Shown here in pieces: positions 27,563-36,553 of a stretch of DNA of 64,000 nt. The position numbers and the translations under genes are program-made. The stretch lies in the NCBI RefSeq assembly GCF_900155965.1, contig NZ_FTMG01000002.1:643911-707910 (forward strand), given 5' to 3'. The first letter of the stretch is position 1; each line of letters opens with the position of its first letter. The DNA comes from Mucilaginibacter lappiensis (GTDB taxonomy: Bacteria; Bacteroidota; Bacteroidia; Sphingobacteriales; Sphingobacteriaceae). The notes under the pieces are model-generated. The model was not told the DNA's origin and did no database searches. It worked only from the letters and a program-made list of their open reading frames with translations.

Positions 27563-29944
27563 ATGTTAAAAAACTATTTTAAAACTACGGTAAGGTACCT
27601 GTTGGTTAACAAAGCATTCAGCATGATCAATATTGTGGGCCTGTCAACAGGTATTTGTGTTTGTTTTTTTGCTTTATTGTATGTACAGTTTGAACTTAGC
27701 CGGGATAGCTATAACAAGCAGGCTGATCATATTTATCGCCTGGTAACGGATATTAAAACCCCTTTGGGTGTTAATTATGAAAGTGCATCGACGCCAATGG
27801 GGCCGGCAATAGCCGCCACTTATCCCGAAGTAAAAGCCGCTGCCCGGGTATTTATGGACGACATGATCATCCAAAGTAATCCTAATAATGCCACTAAAGA
27901 AGAGATAGCCTATGCCGACGCTTCGGTATTTTCCATTTTTACCTGGCCCCTGTTGCGTGGTGATTCCCGGCATTTGTTTGATGCGCCATATAATGTAGTA
28001 CTCTCTGAATCGGCTGCAAAAAAATATTTTGGCAATGCAGATCCGATTGGTAAAACATTATTAATAAACGGACAGCAAAGTGCCGCGGTAACGGGTATAA
28101 TGAAGGATATTCCCTACAATTCGCATCTGCGGGTTGATATGCTTTTTTCCATGTCATCACTGGTAAATGCAAATTGGGAACATAATTGGAAGAGTTTTGG
28201 CTTTTATACCTATTTGCTTTTACAACCAGCTGCTGATGCGACACGGCTAACCGCAAAATTGCCCGCTTTTGTGAATGCCAATATGGATCAGAGCCTGATG
28301 AAATATAAGTTATCAATTGAACCGTTAAAAAAAGTATATCTGTACGGCTATCCCAGGGGGCACCGTACCGGTAGTTCAGAAAGCGGGAGTATTAATAACA
28401 TATATATCTTTTCAATCGTTGCGGCATTTGTACTTTTTATTGCCTGTTTTAATTTTATTAATCTTACTACTGCTTTCTCCCTAAAAAGAGCAAGGGAAGT
28501 TGGTGTACGTAAAGTGCTGGGCGCATCAAAAAAACAATTAGTATTCCAGTTTTTTATGGATGCGGTTTTTCTTTGCTTAATAGCTTTTTTTATTGCTTTG
28601 CTGCTGGCAGCTTTTTTATTGCCCCTGTTTAATCGGCTTTCAGGTACAACGGTCAGTACAAATGTATTTGAGCATTTAAATTATGTTGTTTGTTTGTTGC
28701 TGATAGCCATAGTAGTTGGTTTATTGTCGGGCATTTATCCCGCTTTGTTTTTATCGGGATTTAGACCTGTAAATAGTCTTAAGAAACAGTTTATGCCAGG
28801 AACTAACAGTTTGTTGTTTCGCAAATCATTAGTTGTTGCGCAGTTTACCATTTCAATTGTGCTTATTGTTGCCACTCTTGTAGTTTATACACAGCTTGAC
28901 TTTATGCAAAATCAAACATTAGGGTTTAAAAAAGAGCATAAGCTGGTAATTGATTATCAATTTGACAGGCGTATTAACGAACATGCCGCCACCGTAAAAC
29001 AACAGCTTTTAAACATTACCGGAATAAAGGAGTCCTGTTTATCGTCAAGCATACCTGGTACACCCAATAACAGCTATAGCGTGTTTTTGGATGATAGCCA
29101 TAACCTGCAACAGGAAATACCGGCAGATTCTTATTATACCGATGATGGTTTTTTAAAGCAGTATGGTATAAAGATCATTGCTGGGCGTGGTTTTACAGCA
29201 CAATACGATAATGAGCGAGACAAAGTTTTGCTGATCAACCAGGCCATGGTGAAAAAACTGGGTTATAAGAACGCGGATGAAGCAATAGGGAAGCGATTTA
29301 GACAATTTGCCGGTGAAGGTACAGTTGTTGGTGTGGTGAAAAACTTTCATGTCCATTCTTCACAAGAGGTGATAAAACCTTTGTTTATAAGGCCGGCTAA
29401 TGGCTTTTTTACCTGCCTTACTTTAGATATTAATTCTGATCATGTGCAACAGACCGTGAACCTGGTTGAAAAGCAATGGAAAAAAATAGCCCCGGGTCTT
29501 CCTTTTGTTTACTTTTTTGCTGATGAAGCTTATAATAAACAGTTTGTGGCTCAATTACACTTTGGCCGGTTATTCATTTGTTTTTCAGCATTGGCTATAT
29601 TAATATCTTGTTTGGGATTAATTGGTCTTTCGGCCTTTAGCGCAGCGCAGCGTAAAAAGGAAATCGGGGTACGGAAAGTTTTAGGAGCCTCTGTAATGAG
29701 TATCACGGCCTTACTATCCAAAGAGTTTGTAAAGCTTGTTTTGGTGGCGTTTATTATAGCGTCGCCATTAGCCTGGTGGGCCATGCACAATTGGCTACAG
29801 GACTTTGCTTATCGCATCCAAATATCATGGTGGTTATTTATGTACTCAGGTGCTGCAGCATTGCTGATCGCCTTATTCGCGGTAAGTTTTCAAACCATCA
29901 AAGCGGCGATAGTAAACCCTGTAAAAAGTTTAAAAACAGAGTAA
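27563..29944 (+). CDS. ABC permease, MacB/FtsX family, array member 7 (divergent)
   Basis: 793 residues and the most divergent member (group C): MLKNYFKTTVRYLLVNKAFSM at the start, VGLSTGICVCFFALLYVQFE as TM1, and the loop motif AREVGVRKVLGASKKQL. The second loop AQRKKEIGVRKVLGAS and the end NPVKSLKTE show the same fold and plan. It is probably an older neighbour rather than a recent duplicate. Its stop is 8 nt before the start of the esterase gene, so the two are likely co-transcribed. Confidence 0.9.
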   Translation: MLKNYFKTTVRYLLVNKAFSMINIVGLSTGICVCFFALLYVQFELSRDSYNKQADHIYRLVTDIKTPLGVNYESASTPMGPAIAATYPEVKAAARVFMDDMIIQSNPNNATKEEIAYADASVFSIFTWPLLRGDSRHLFDAPYNVVLSESAAKKYFGNADPIGKTLLINGQQSAAVTGIMKDIPYNSHLRVDMLFSMSSLVNANWEHNWKSFGFYTYLLLQPAADATRLTAKLPAFVNANMDQSLMKYKLSIEPLKKVYLYGYPRGHRTGSSESGSINNIYIFSIVAAFVLFIACFNFINLTTAFSLKRAREVGVRKVLGASKKQLVFQFFMDAVFLCLIAFFIALLLAAFLLPLFNRLSGTTVSTNVFEHLNYVVCLLLIAIVVGLLSGIYPALFLSGFRPVNSLKKQFMPGTNSLLFRKSLVVAQFTISIVLIVATLVVYTQLDFMQNQTLGFKKEHKLVIDYQFDRRINEHAATVKQQLLNITGIKESCLSSSIPGTPNNSYSVFLDDSHNLQQEIPADSYYTDDGFLKQYGIKIIAGRGFTAQYDNERDKVLLINQAMVKKLGYKNADEAIGKRFRQFAGEGTVVGVVKNFHVHSSQEVIKPLFIRPANGFFTCLTLDINSDHVQQTVNLVEKQWKKIAPGLPFVYFFADEAYNKQFVAQLHFGRLFICFSALAILISCLGLIGLSAFSAAQRKKEIGVRKVLGASVMSITALLSKEFVKLVLVAFIIASPLAWWAMHNWLQDFAYRIQISWWLFMYSGAAALLIALFAVSFQTIKAAIVNPVKSLKTE

Positions 29945-29952
29945 CAACTCAG

Positions 29953-31485
29953 ATGAAAAGCAAAATATACCTTTTTTTAACGCTGTCAATAATAGTTGGC
30001 GGCCTGGCCAACTTAGCCAAAGCCCAGGATACCGTCATTAGAAAAATTGATCATGGCAAATTAGATTCCATAAACTCAGACATATTAAAGCAAAAAAGAT
30101 TAATAGAGGTATTTACCCCAGCCAATTATAAGCCAGGCAGTACCGATAAATACGATGTGTTGTATGTACTTGATGGTGGCAACTGGAATACGGGCTTGAT
30201 CCTGCAGGTTCAGCATTTTTTAGAAAATGAAAACTATATGCCGCCGACGATAATTGTCAGCATCATGGGTATCGACAGAAACAAAGATCTTACGCCAACG
30301 CATATGGATGATTGGAAAACATCAGGGGGAGCTGATAAATTCCTGAGTTTTATTAAAAACGAACTGATCCCTCATATTGATAAAACATATCCATCCAATG
30401 GCGATAATACACTTTGGGGGCATTCATTGGGCGGTTTGTTTGTGATGTATGCGCTGCTAAATGAACCGAAGACTTTTAAATCATATATCGCGGTCGATCC
30501 AAGTCTTTGGTGGGATAAATTATACCTGCCTAAAATGGCTGCTGGTAAATTACCTGCTTTAGCTGGTTTAAATACCATACTTTTTATGGGCGGGCGCGAA
30601 GGAAACGACGGTAAAGGCATGAAGATTGATACTATGAGCACTATTCTTAAAAAAGCGGCTCCTGCAGATTTAACCTGGAAATTTGTCACTTACCCTGAAG
30701 AAACGCATGCCTCTGTACGATTAAAAACCACGTATGATGCGCTGAAATTTTCCTATGCTGGGTTTAACAACCAAATTGAATTTCATCCGATGAATGGTAT
30801 TGTTTTAAAAGACAAACCCATTAAAATATGGTATTTTAATGATACCACCAAAGTACACTATACGCTTGATGGAACCGTACCTACCGTATCGTCAAAACAA
30901 ATGCAATCAGAAATTACTTTAACGGGTGCAGCTAAGGTTACTAATAAACATTTTACTATCCGAAGCCGCTATGACCGTGTTACAACCGGTGATTTTATGA
31001 TCGGAAAGACCTTTCCTGCTATTTCAAAACCTGGAAATATAAAGCCGGGCGGTTTTAATTATACCTACTATGAGGGTAAATGGGAAGAGTGGCCCGATTT
31101 TAAAAATTTAAAAAATCCGGTTAAAATTGGGTTAACAAATAACGATTTTGATGTAGATAAAATTCAAAGGAAAAATAACAACCTGGCCCTCCTTATTGAT
31201 GGGCTGCTGGAAGCAAAAGAGGACGGATATTATATATTTATACTAGACTCTGACAAGGGATCAAAACTATATCTTGATAATAAATTATTGATGAAATGGG
31301 ATGGCTCTTACAACCAGCCGTGTACATATATATTACCCTTGGCCAAGGGATTTCACGCTCTCCGGTTGGAGTACTTTCACAAATATGAAGGCTTTAAATT
31401 AAAGCTGAGTTACCTTACCCCCAGTATTTTGAATACTAAAAAACCTATTGAGATCCCGCTTGATCTGCAATATCACCATCAATAG
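29953..31485 (+). CDS. Secreted alpha/beta-hydrolase (esterase) with CHB_HEX-like and PA14-like domains
   Basis: 510 residues from the ATG at 29953, chosen because it gives a signal peptide (IYLFLTLSIIVGGLANLAKAQ) and lies 8 nt after the previous stop; the frame is open to 29776 but that part overlaps the permease gene. Residues about 25-270 are an Esterase_D/Fes-like hydrolase (YDVLYVLDGG, the nucleophile elbow GHSLGG, and ETHASV with the likely catalytic His). Then comes a short beta domain (KVHYTLDGTVPT) like chitobiase C-terminal modules, and a C-terminal PA14-like domain (GYYIFILDSDKGSKLYLDNK). This suggests a surface esterase that binds a glycan. Substrate unknown. Confidence 0.82.
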   Translation: MKSKIYLFLTLSIIVGGLANLAKAQDTVIRKIDHGKLDSINSDILKQKRLIEVFTPANYKPGSTDKYDVLYVLDGGNWNTGLILQVQHFLENENYMPPTIIVSIMGIDRNKDLTPTHMDDWKTSGGADKFLSFIKNELIPHIDKTYPSNGDNTLWGHSLGGLFVMYALLNEPKTFKSYIAVDPSLWWDKLYLPKMAAGKLPALAGLNTILFMGGREGNDGKGMKIDTMSTILKKAAPADLTWKFVTYPEETHASVRLKTTYDALKFSYAGFNNQIEFHPMNGIVLKDKPIKIWYFNDTTKVHYTLDGTVPTVSSKQMQSEITLTGAAKVTNKHFTIRSRYDRVTTGDFMIGKTFPAISKPGNIKPGGFNYTYYEGKWEEWPDFKNLKNPVKIGLTNNDFDVDKIQRKNNNLALLIDGLLEAKEDGYYIFILDSDKGSKLYLDNKLLMKWDGSYNQPCTYILPLAKGFHALRLEYFHKYEGFKLKLSYLTPSILNTKKPIEIPLDLQYHHQ

Positions 31486-31490
31486 AAACA

Positions 31491-31529
31491 AAAAAGCCGA
31501 AAGGAATTTGATTTTCCTTTCAGCTTTTT
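31491..31529. terminator. Bidirectional terminator between esterase and bacilliredoxin genes
   Basis: AAAAAGC-CGAAAGGAA pairs with TTCCTTTC-AGCTTTTT (31491-31529) between two convergent genes, with A/T runs at both ends. Confidence 0.82.
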
Positions 31530-31542
31530 GCTTTCAGCTTAA

Positions 31543-31953
31543 TTAGCAATATTGTTCAAACGCGCCGATCAGATTATCGGCGATCATTTGTGCCGGGCGA
31601 CCTTCAATTTGATGACGTTCGATGATATGTACCAGTTTACCGTCTTTAAACAAAGCCATAGCTGGTGATGATGGTGGATATGGCAGCATGTAGTTACGGG
31701 CGGCATCAACAGCCTCTTTTTCCATACCTGCAAAAACGGTTACCAGTTTAGTGGGATGTTTTTCGTTGGCTGCGGCAATTCTTGCTGCAGGGCGCGCGTT
31801 AGCCGCGGCACAGCCACAAACCGAATTTACCATTACAAATACGGTGCCTTCGCTTTCAATAGCATGCTTTACAGCATCGGCATCCTTAAGCTCCTCAAAG
31901 CCAACTTTTGTCAAATCTTCCCGCATTGGGGCAACTAAATATTCCGGATACAT
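31543..31953 (-). CDS. Bacilliredoxin, BrxA/BrxB family
   Basis: 136 residues, the usual length of the YphP/YqiW (BrxA/B) family. The CGC active-site motif (Cys46-Gly-Cys48) sits in VNSVCGCAAANARPA, followed by the thioredoxin-like core with the conserved PYPPSSP segment and a C-terminal EQYC cysteine. In Firmicutes these proteins remove bacillithiol from proteins after oxidative stress. Bacteroidota also carry the family and some make bacillithiol; whether this organism does cannot be seen here. It is convergent with the esterase gene. Confidence 0.92.
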   Translation of the reverse strand: MYPEYLVAPMREDLTKVGFEELKDADAVKHAIESEGTVFVMVNSVCGCAAANARPAARIAAANEKHPTKLVTVFAGMEKEAVDAARNYMLPYPPSSPAMALFKDGKLVHIIERHQIEGRPAQMIADNLIGAFEQYC

Positions 31954-32157
31954 AATGTTTTTTGTTTACGCTAAAATTTACTTCAAACAAAAATAAGAAA
32001 TGATTAGCAGCTTGTATCTAAAAAACACAATAATAACACTTTGCTGACGATGAACTTGTATAAAAGACAAACCCATTAATTGCTTATTAGTTATTATTTT
32101 ATTTGCAACAGGGGTTGATTTATAAATAGTAATAAGTATATTGCATACCCCTAATTA

Positions 32158-33030
32158 ATGAATTTGATGAACAAAAAGCCTTCTGAAATTAGCACGGTTG
32201 TTATTATTAGCAAGAACCATCAGCATACCCAATCGGTACAAATAAAAACAAAACATCTTAATAGAATACGTCATTATGTGTACAGCGCACTGTCTGTTTT
32301 GGTGGTGTTGATAGGCCTGGTAATCTATTTAAGAGCGGAGAATTTCAGGCAGGAGCAGGAGAAACAACAGTTACTGGCTCAGATAGTAAAACTGAAAGGT
32401 GCTATTCCGGTGGCATCGGTTCAGGGTAAAGAGGGCAGCGCCCAATCATACATTCAGGCTATTGAGGGAAAGTTAAAAACCATTAACAATTATTTAAAAC
32501 GCCGGGGCCTGAAAGGCTTTTCAAACAAAGGTATCGGCGGTGATGATAATGCTGAGGGTAAAAAATTAACCGATAAAGAAGTATATTCCTTATACAACGA
32601 TTATCTGAGTCGTTTGGTAGGAACCATCGCGTTTACGCCAATGGGCTATCCGCGTATAAGTTCCTTTACTTCATTTTTTGGCTACCGTAACGATCCATTT
32701 GCAGACGGCCATGCCGAATTTCACCCGGGTATCGATTTTAAAGGCCACAAAGGCGACGAGGTAAAATGTACCGCCAGTGGCAAAGTAGTTTTTGCAGGAT
32801 GGAGCGGTGGTTATGGCAACTGTATTCGCATTGCGCATATCAATAACCTGGAAACCGTGTATGGGCACCTGTCAAAAATCAAAGTAAAAGTAGGCCAGGA
32901 AGTAAACGTTGGAGATGAGATAGGTTTGGTAGGTTCAACCGGTCATTCTACCGGGGCGCACTTACATTATGAAGTACGAAAAAATGGCAAGCCCATCAAC
33001 CCGGTTAATTTTTTAACACTCAACAAGTAG
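32158..33030 (+). CDS. M23 family metallopeptidase, membrane-anchored
   Basis: 290 residues: a basic cytoplasmic N-terminus, one TM helix (about 40-59, YVYSALSVLVVLIGLVIYL), a coiled-coil stretch (about 60-115), and a LytM/M23 zinc endopeptidase domain from about 165. The metal ligands are visible: His189 and Asp193 in HPGID, and His268-x-His270 in GAHLHYE. It should cut peptidoglycan cross-bridges in the periplasm. A bactofilin gene follows 121 nt downstream; M23 peptidase plus bactofilin is a conserved pairing in which the filament is thought to place the hydrolase at a cell-shape site. Confidence 0.92.
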   Translation: MNLMNKKPSEISTVVIISKNHQHTQSVQIKTKHLNRIRHYVYSALSVLVVLIGLVIYLRAENFRQEQEKQQLLAQIVKLKGAIPVASVQGKEGSAQSYIQAIEGKLKTINNYLKRRGLKGFSNKGIGGDDNAEGKKLTDKEVYSLYNDYLSRLVGTIAFTPMGYPRISSFTSFFGYRNDPFADGHAEFHPGIDFKGHKGDEVKCTASGKVVFAGWSGGYGNCIRIAHINNLETVYGHLSKIKVKVGQEVNVGDEIGLVGSTGHSTGAHLHYEVRKNGKPINPVNFLTLNK

Positions 33031-33031
33031 A

Positions 33032-33148
33032 AGAAGGTTTTACGTGGGACGTTGTACGTGATACGTTTTTATATGAAATTTCATTGTATAACGTATAACA
33101 TAGCAGCGCCAAAAAACGTAAAACGTCCAACGTAAAACATATAACATT
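33032..33148. repeat. Inverted-repeat spacer between M23 peptidase and bactofilin genes
   Basis: The left arm is built of ACGT-containing words (TTTTACGTGGGACGTTGTACGT), the right arm of their complements (ACGTAAAACGTCCAACGTAAAA), with an AT-rich centre. Imperfect pairing. The next spacer (33540-33602) uses the same words. Confidence 0.6.
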
Positions 33149-33151
33149 CCA

Positions 33152-33532
33152 ATGGCTATTTTCGGAAAAAAAGATAAAGTTGCGCTTGATCTTCAGGCTA
33201 TCTCCACCCTGATTGGTGATGGCGGCGTTTTAGATGGTAACCTTAAAGCACCGGCCTTTGCCCGTATTGATGGCCAGGTAAATGGAAATGTAACTATTGA
33301 CGAAGGACTGATACTGGGCGAAAAAGGTATAATTACCGGGAACATCCACACCAAAGAAATTGTTGTTTACGGGACGGTTAAGGGTGATATTCAAACCGAC
33401 TCGCTCGAAATAAAAGCCACAGGTAAAATTACCGGCGAAATAAAAACCCAAACCCTTTTGGTAGAAACCGGAGGTATTTACAACGGGAAGCTTACTATGC
33501 AAGCGACGGATAAAAAGCTTTTGGGAGCGTAA
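33152..33532 (+). CDS. Bactofilin family cytoskeletal protein
   Basis: 126 residues, typical for a bactofilin. The core is a right-handed beta-helix of short repeats: GVLDGNLKAPAFARIDGQVNG, LGEKGIITGNIHTKEIVVYG, KGDIQTDSLEIKATGKITGE and so on, with the characteristic G-x-I/V-x-G spacing and short flexible ends. Bactofilins polymerise without nucleotide into filaments at the inner membrane face and scaffold cell-wall enzymes. Its position right after an M23 peptidase gene supports that role. Confidence 0.93.
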   Translation: MAIFGKKDKVALDLQAISTLIGDGGVLDGNLKAPAFARIDGQVNGNVTIDEGLILGEKGIITGNIHTKEIVVYGTVKGDIQTDSLEIKATGKITGEIKTQTLLVETGGIYNGKLTMQATDKKLLGA

Positions 33533-33539
33533 TAGGTTT

Positions 33540-33602
33540 TAGGTTAGACGTGATACGTTTTACGTTATCATGCTTAATTCAAAACGTATCACGTCTAACC
33601 TA
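33540..33602. repeat. Perfect 22-bp inverted repeat after the bactofilin gene
   Basis: Arms 33540-33561 and 33581-33602 are perfectly complementary over 22 bp, with a 19-nt loop; the core word is ACGTGATACGTTTT and its complement. It is a strong hairpin but has no T run, so terminator function is uncertain. It shares ACGT words with the previous spacer. Confidence 0.85.
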
Positions 33603-33696
33603 CAACATCGCACCTACAACTTCCTGCGTAGGATTATCCTATGGCAACTAATTGCACAGGCCCGCTGCTTCATTTCATTTTGATGTTTTTATGACT

Positions 33697-33704
33697 TATT
33701 TTTG
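33697..33704 (+). promoter_or_regulatory. -7 box TATTTTTG of ahcY
   Basis: Match to TAnnTTTG, 23 nt before the ahcY ATG. The nearest TTTG upstream is only about 14 nt away, so the -33 element is not clear. Confidence 0.45.
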
Positions 33705-33727
33705 TGTCTCATAAAAATTGAAATGTT

Positions 33728-35044
33728 ATGTCATCAGTAGAAACTGCATTCGTTAAATACAAAGTAAAAGACCTTTCATTGGCCGAGTGGGGCCGCAAGG
33801 AAATTGAGCTGGCCGAGGCTGAAATGCCAGGTCTGATGGCTCTGCGTAAAGAATACGGCCCATCGCAACCATTAGAAGGTGCGCGTATTGCAGGCTGTTT
33901 GCACATGACCATCCAAACCGCTGTTTTAATTGAAACTTTAATTGCGCTTGGCGCCGAAGTTACCTGGTCGTCATGCAACATATTCTCCACCCAGGATCAT
34001 GCCGCTGCCGCTATTGCTGCTGCTGGTATCTCTGTTTATGCCTGGAAAGGTATGAACGCCGAAGAGTTTGACTGGTGTATTGAGCAAACCTTATATTTTG
34101 GCGAAGACCGCAAGCCGTTAAACATGATACTGGATGATGGCGGCGATTTAACCAACATGGTGTTGGATAAGTTTCCTGAACTGATCGGCGATATCAAAGG
34201 TCTGTCAGAAGAAACTACTACCGGTGTTCACCGTTTATATGAGCGTGTTAAAGCCGGTACATTGCCAATGCCTGCTATCAACGTAAATGACTCGGTTACC
34301 AAATCAAAATTTGATAATAAATACGGTTGTCGCGAATCATTGGTTGACGCCATCCGTCGTGCTACCGATGTAATGATGGCCGGTAAAGTGGCTGTTGTTT
34401 GCGGTTATGGCGATGTAGGTAAAGGTTCTGCCGATTCATTACGTAACTCAGGTGTACGCGTTATTGTAACCGAAATTGACCCTATCTGCGCATTACAGGC
34501 AGCTATGGAAGGTTTCGAAGTGAAAAAATTAGGCACTGCTATTGCCGAGGCCGATATTGTAGTTACTGCAACCGGTAACAAAAATATTGTGCGTGAGCAG
34601 CACTTCCGTGCCTTGAAGGATAAAGCCATTGTTTGTAACATCGGTCACTTTGATAACGAGATCGATATGGCCTGGTTAAACGGTGCTTACGGCAATACCA
34701 AAATAGAAATTAAACCACAGGTTGATAAATATACCATTAACGGTAAAGACGTAATTGTATTGGCCGAAGGCAGGTTAGTGAACCTGGGTTGTGCAACCGG
34801 TCACCCAAGCTTTGTAATGAGTAACTCCTTCACCAACCAAACTTTGGCCCAGTTAGAGCTTTGGACAAACGGTGCTGCATACGAAAACAAAGTATACACC
34901 CTGCCAAAACACCTGGACGAAAAAGTTGCCCGCTTACACCTGGCCAAAATTGGCGTAGAGCTGGAAGTACTTGACCAGGATCAGGCCGAGTATATCGGTG
35001 TAACTGTTGAAGGTCCGTTTAAACCGGAGTACTACCGTTACTAA
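33728..35044 (+). CDS. ahcY: Adenosylhomocysteinase (S-adenosyl-L-homocysteine hydrolase)
   Basis: 438 residues, normal length for the bacterial enzyme. Substrate-binding motifs include [16 protein letters not shown] and [17 protein letters not shown] near the N-terminus; the NAD-binding motif [10 protein letters not shown] is in the middle; [14 protein letters not shown] and the C-terminal [17 protein letters not shown] are present, and the chain ends in KPEYYRY as family members do. It splits SAH to adenosine and homocysteine, relieving inhibition of methyltransferases. Monocistronic, with its own -7 box and a terminator. Confidence 0.98.
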   Translation: MSSVETAFVKYKVKDLSLAEWGRKEIELAEAEMPGLMALRKEYGPSQPLEGARIAGCLHMTIQTAVLIETLIALGAEVTWSSCNIFSTQDHAAAAIAAAGISVYAWKGMNAEEFDWCIEQTLYFGEDRKPLNMILDDGGDLTNMVLDKFPELIGDIKGLSEETTTGVHRLYERVKAGTLPMPAINVNDSVTKSKFDNKYGCRESLVDAIRRATDVMMAGKVAVVCGYGDVGKGSADSLRNSGVRVIVTEIDPICALQAAMEGFEVKKLGTAIAEADIVVTATGNKNIVREQHFRALKDKAIVCNIGHFDNEIDMAWLNGAYGNTKIEIKPQVDKYTINGKDVIVLAEGRLVNLGCATGHPSFVMSNSFTNQTLAQLELWTNGAAYENKVYTLPKHLDEKVARLHLAKIGVELEVLDQDQAEYIGVTVEGPFKPEYYRY

Positions 35045-35068
35045 TTCAAAATTCAAAAATAAAAAGTC

Positions 35069-35098
35069 AAAAGGCATGGTTTTCGGATCATGCCTTTT
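35069..35098 (+). terminator. Intrinsic terminator after ahcY
   Basis: AAAAGGCATG (35069-35078) pairs with CATGCCTTTT (35089-35098), followed by more T. The flanks repeat AAGTCAAAA/TTGACTTT words, extending the pairing. Confidence 0.88.
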
Positions 35099-35130
35099 TT
35101 GTTGACTTTGTTTTTTTAATTTCAAGTTTA

Positions 35131-35172
35131 GCGCAAGTCTTGTGCGGTTGCTTGTGGGTTGATGACTTGTGC
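35131..35172 (+). repeat. REP copy A
   Basis: Core GCGCAAGTCTTGTGCGG ... GATGACTTGTGC: the outer GCGCAAGTC pairs with GACTTGTGC (one G-T). A 55-nt window (35124-35178) matches copy B with only two differences. It lies 5-10 nt from the end of the passenger ORF (35183-35788). Confidence 0.88.
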
Positions 35173-35182
35173 TTCTTCCGCC

Positions 35183-35788
35183 TTAAAATTTTGAGATTGT
35201 ACTGTTCTTTTTAGACAAGATGTTTTTACCTGATGACACCTGATAACCAGATTTGGCATGCTGATTCTCATTCGGACTATATAAAATTATATCCATTAGT
35301 TTTATATCACTTTTCTTTTTTTGTCCATTAAATAAAATACTATGGATTATTAAGTGAATGACGTACCTAGGTTGCCCATCTTTAATTTCATAAACCAAAT
35401 CATTCTCATTAAAAAGATTTAATTCACTTGATATTTCAATGCTACTAATGTCTTTTGGCTTAAGCAAAATAGGAAAGGCTGGTTTATTGTCTTTAATGAT
35501 AATACTACTTTTAGTATCATTTTTCGCTTTGTCTATAAAGGAAAGCTCCATTCCGATTATCAACACCTCTGTATTTCCTGAATTTGAGAGGACTATAGTG
35601 TTTCGCAGTGGATTTACACCAAAACCCTGTGAAATCAAATTGAAAATTACAGAAGATTTTTTTCTTATGTGCTGGAAATAAAAGTTTAAAAAAGCAATTA
35701 AAACCGCAATTATCGAGATTACAAAAGCTGCTAATGCCAACCAATTTGTGTTTGTATTAGCTGGACTTAAATAATTGACAATTTTCAT
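35183..35788 (-). CDS. Unknown membrane-anchored protein between REP copies A and B
   Basis: 201 residues; not recognised. One N-terminal TM helix (about 15-38, WLALAAFVISIIAVLIAFLN) is followed by a basic stop (HIRKK) and a soluble domain rich in beta-strand-like hydrophobic/polar alternation and in Asn, Lys and Ile. Codons are more AT-rich than in neighbouring housekeeping genes such as ahcY. It reads leftward, opposite to the transposase, and is bracketed by direct REP copies A and B, so it may be a passenger of the REP/RAYT unit or just a gene between two insertions. The tail after about 190 is low-complexity. Confidence 0.6.
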   Translation of the reverse strand: MKIVNYLSPANTNTNWLALAAFVISIIAVLIAFLNFYFQHIRKKSSVIFNLISQGFGVNPLRNTIVLSNSGNTEVLIIGMELSFIDKAKNDTKSSIIIKDNKPAFPILLKPKDISSIEISSELNLFNENDLVYEIKDGQPRYVIHLIIHSILFNGQKKKSDIKLMDIILYSPNENQHAKSGYQVSSGKNILSKKNSTISKF

Positions 35789-35842
35789 GATTACGTTTAG
35801 ATTGTGATAGGGTTTTAAATTACAAATAAAATACTAAGTTTA

Positions 35843-35884
35843 GCGCAAGTCTTGTGCGGTTGTTTGCGGGTTGATGACTTGTGC
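35843..35884 (+). repeat. REP copy B
   Basis: Same orientation and nearly the same sequence as copy A (two differences over the 55-nt window 35836-35890). It ends about 30 nt before the RAYT start codon. Confidence 0.88.
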
Positions 35885-35913
35885 TTCTTCGTCATTTTAT
35901 TTAATTTTAATAA

Positions 35914-36471
35914 GTGAGCATTAAATACAAATTCGCAAATCTTGAAGCTGTTTATTTTGTAACTTTTGCTGTGGTCGGCTGGATAGATGTATTTACGAGG
36001 ACCGTGTATAAAGACCTATTGCTTGATAGTTTTCGATACTGTATTAAAGAAAAAGGGTTAGCTGTTCATGGCTATGTGATTATGAGCAATCACGTCCACA
36101 TGATAATAAGTAGTAAAGGGAAACAGGATTTATCGGCAATTATGCGTGACATGAAAAAGTTTTCATCTGTACGGTTAATTCGTGAAATTATAGAGAACCC
36201 AACTGAAAGTAGAAAACAATGGATGCTTCGTCTTTTATCTGATGCAGGCAAGGCAAACGGAAATAATACCCATTATCAGTTTTGGCGGCAAGACAATCAT
36301 CCTATCGAGCTTCATCCTCATCTAAATATTTTTGCTCAGAAGTTGAATTATATCCATCAAAATCCAGTTAAGGCTGGTTGGGTTACTGATGCTTCCGCTT
36401 ATATTTATAGTAGCGCGAGTAACTATATGGAGAAAGGCGGAGTATTGATGGAAGTCGAACTTTTGTATTGA
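35914..36471 (+). CDS. REP-associated tyrosine transposase (RAYT, Y1/IS200-like)
   Basis: 185 residues, GTG start at 35914. HUH motif His60-Val-His62 in YVIMSNHVHMII, the QFWRQDNHP segment, and the probable catalytic tyrosine Tyr146 in YIHQNPVKAGW, all typical of the RAYT branch of Y1 transposases. These single-copy enzymes nick and move REP hairpins rather than their own ends. Here copies A and B lie upstream and C and D downstream in inverted orientation, and two more (E/F) sit near 55000, which fits a working RAYT with its cognate REP set. The frame is intact, so the protein may be functional. Confidence 0.9.
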   Translation: MSIKYKFANLEAVYFVTFAVVGWIDVFTRTVYKDLLLDSFRYCIKEKGLAVHGYVIMSNHVHMIISSKGKQDLSAIMRDMKKFSSVRLIREIIENPTESRKQWMLRLLSDAGKANGNNTHYQFWRQDNHPIELHPHLNIFAQKLNYIHQNPVKAGWVTDASAYIYSSASNYMEKGGVLMEVELLY

Positions 36472-36487
36472 ACTAGCTGCTGATAGT

Positions 36488-36528
36488 CACAAGTCATCCT
36501 TACACGGGCCGCCGCACAAGACTTGCGC
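36488..36528 (-). repeat. REP copy C
   Basis: Inverted relative to A and B: CACAAGTCATC ... CCGCACAAGACTTGCGC. It starts right after the RAYT stop codon and forms a direct tandem with copy D (both preceded by CTGCTGATAGT). Confidence 0.85.
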
Positions 36529-36553
36529 CAGAGAAAGATTATCTGCTGATAGT

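Noticed and set aside
33605..33727. SAH/SAM riboswitch upstream of ahcY
   Set aside because: The leader after the -7 box is only about 20 nt and no aptamer-like conserved core was seen.
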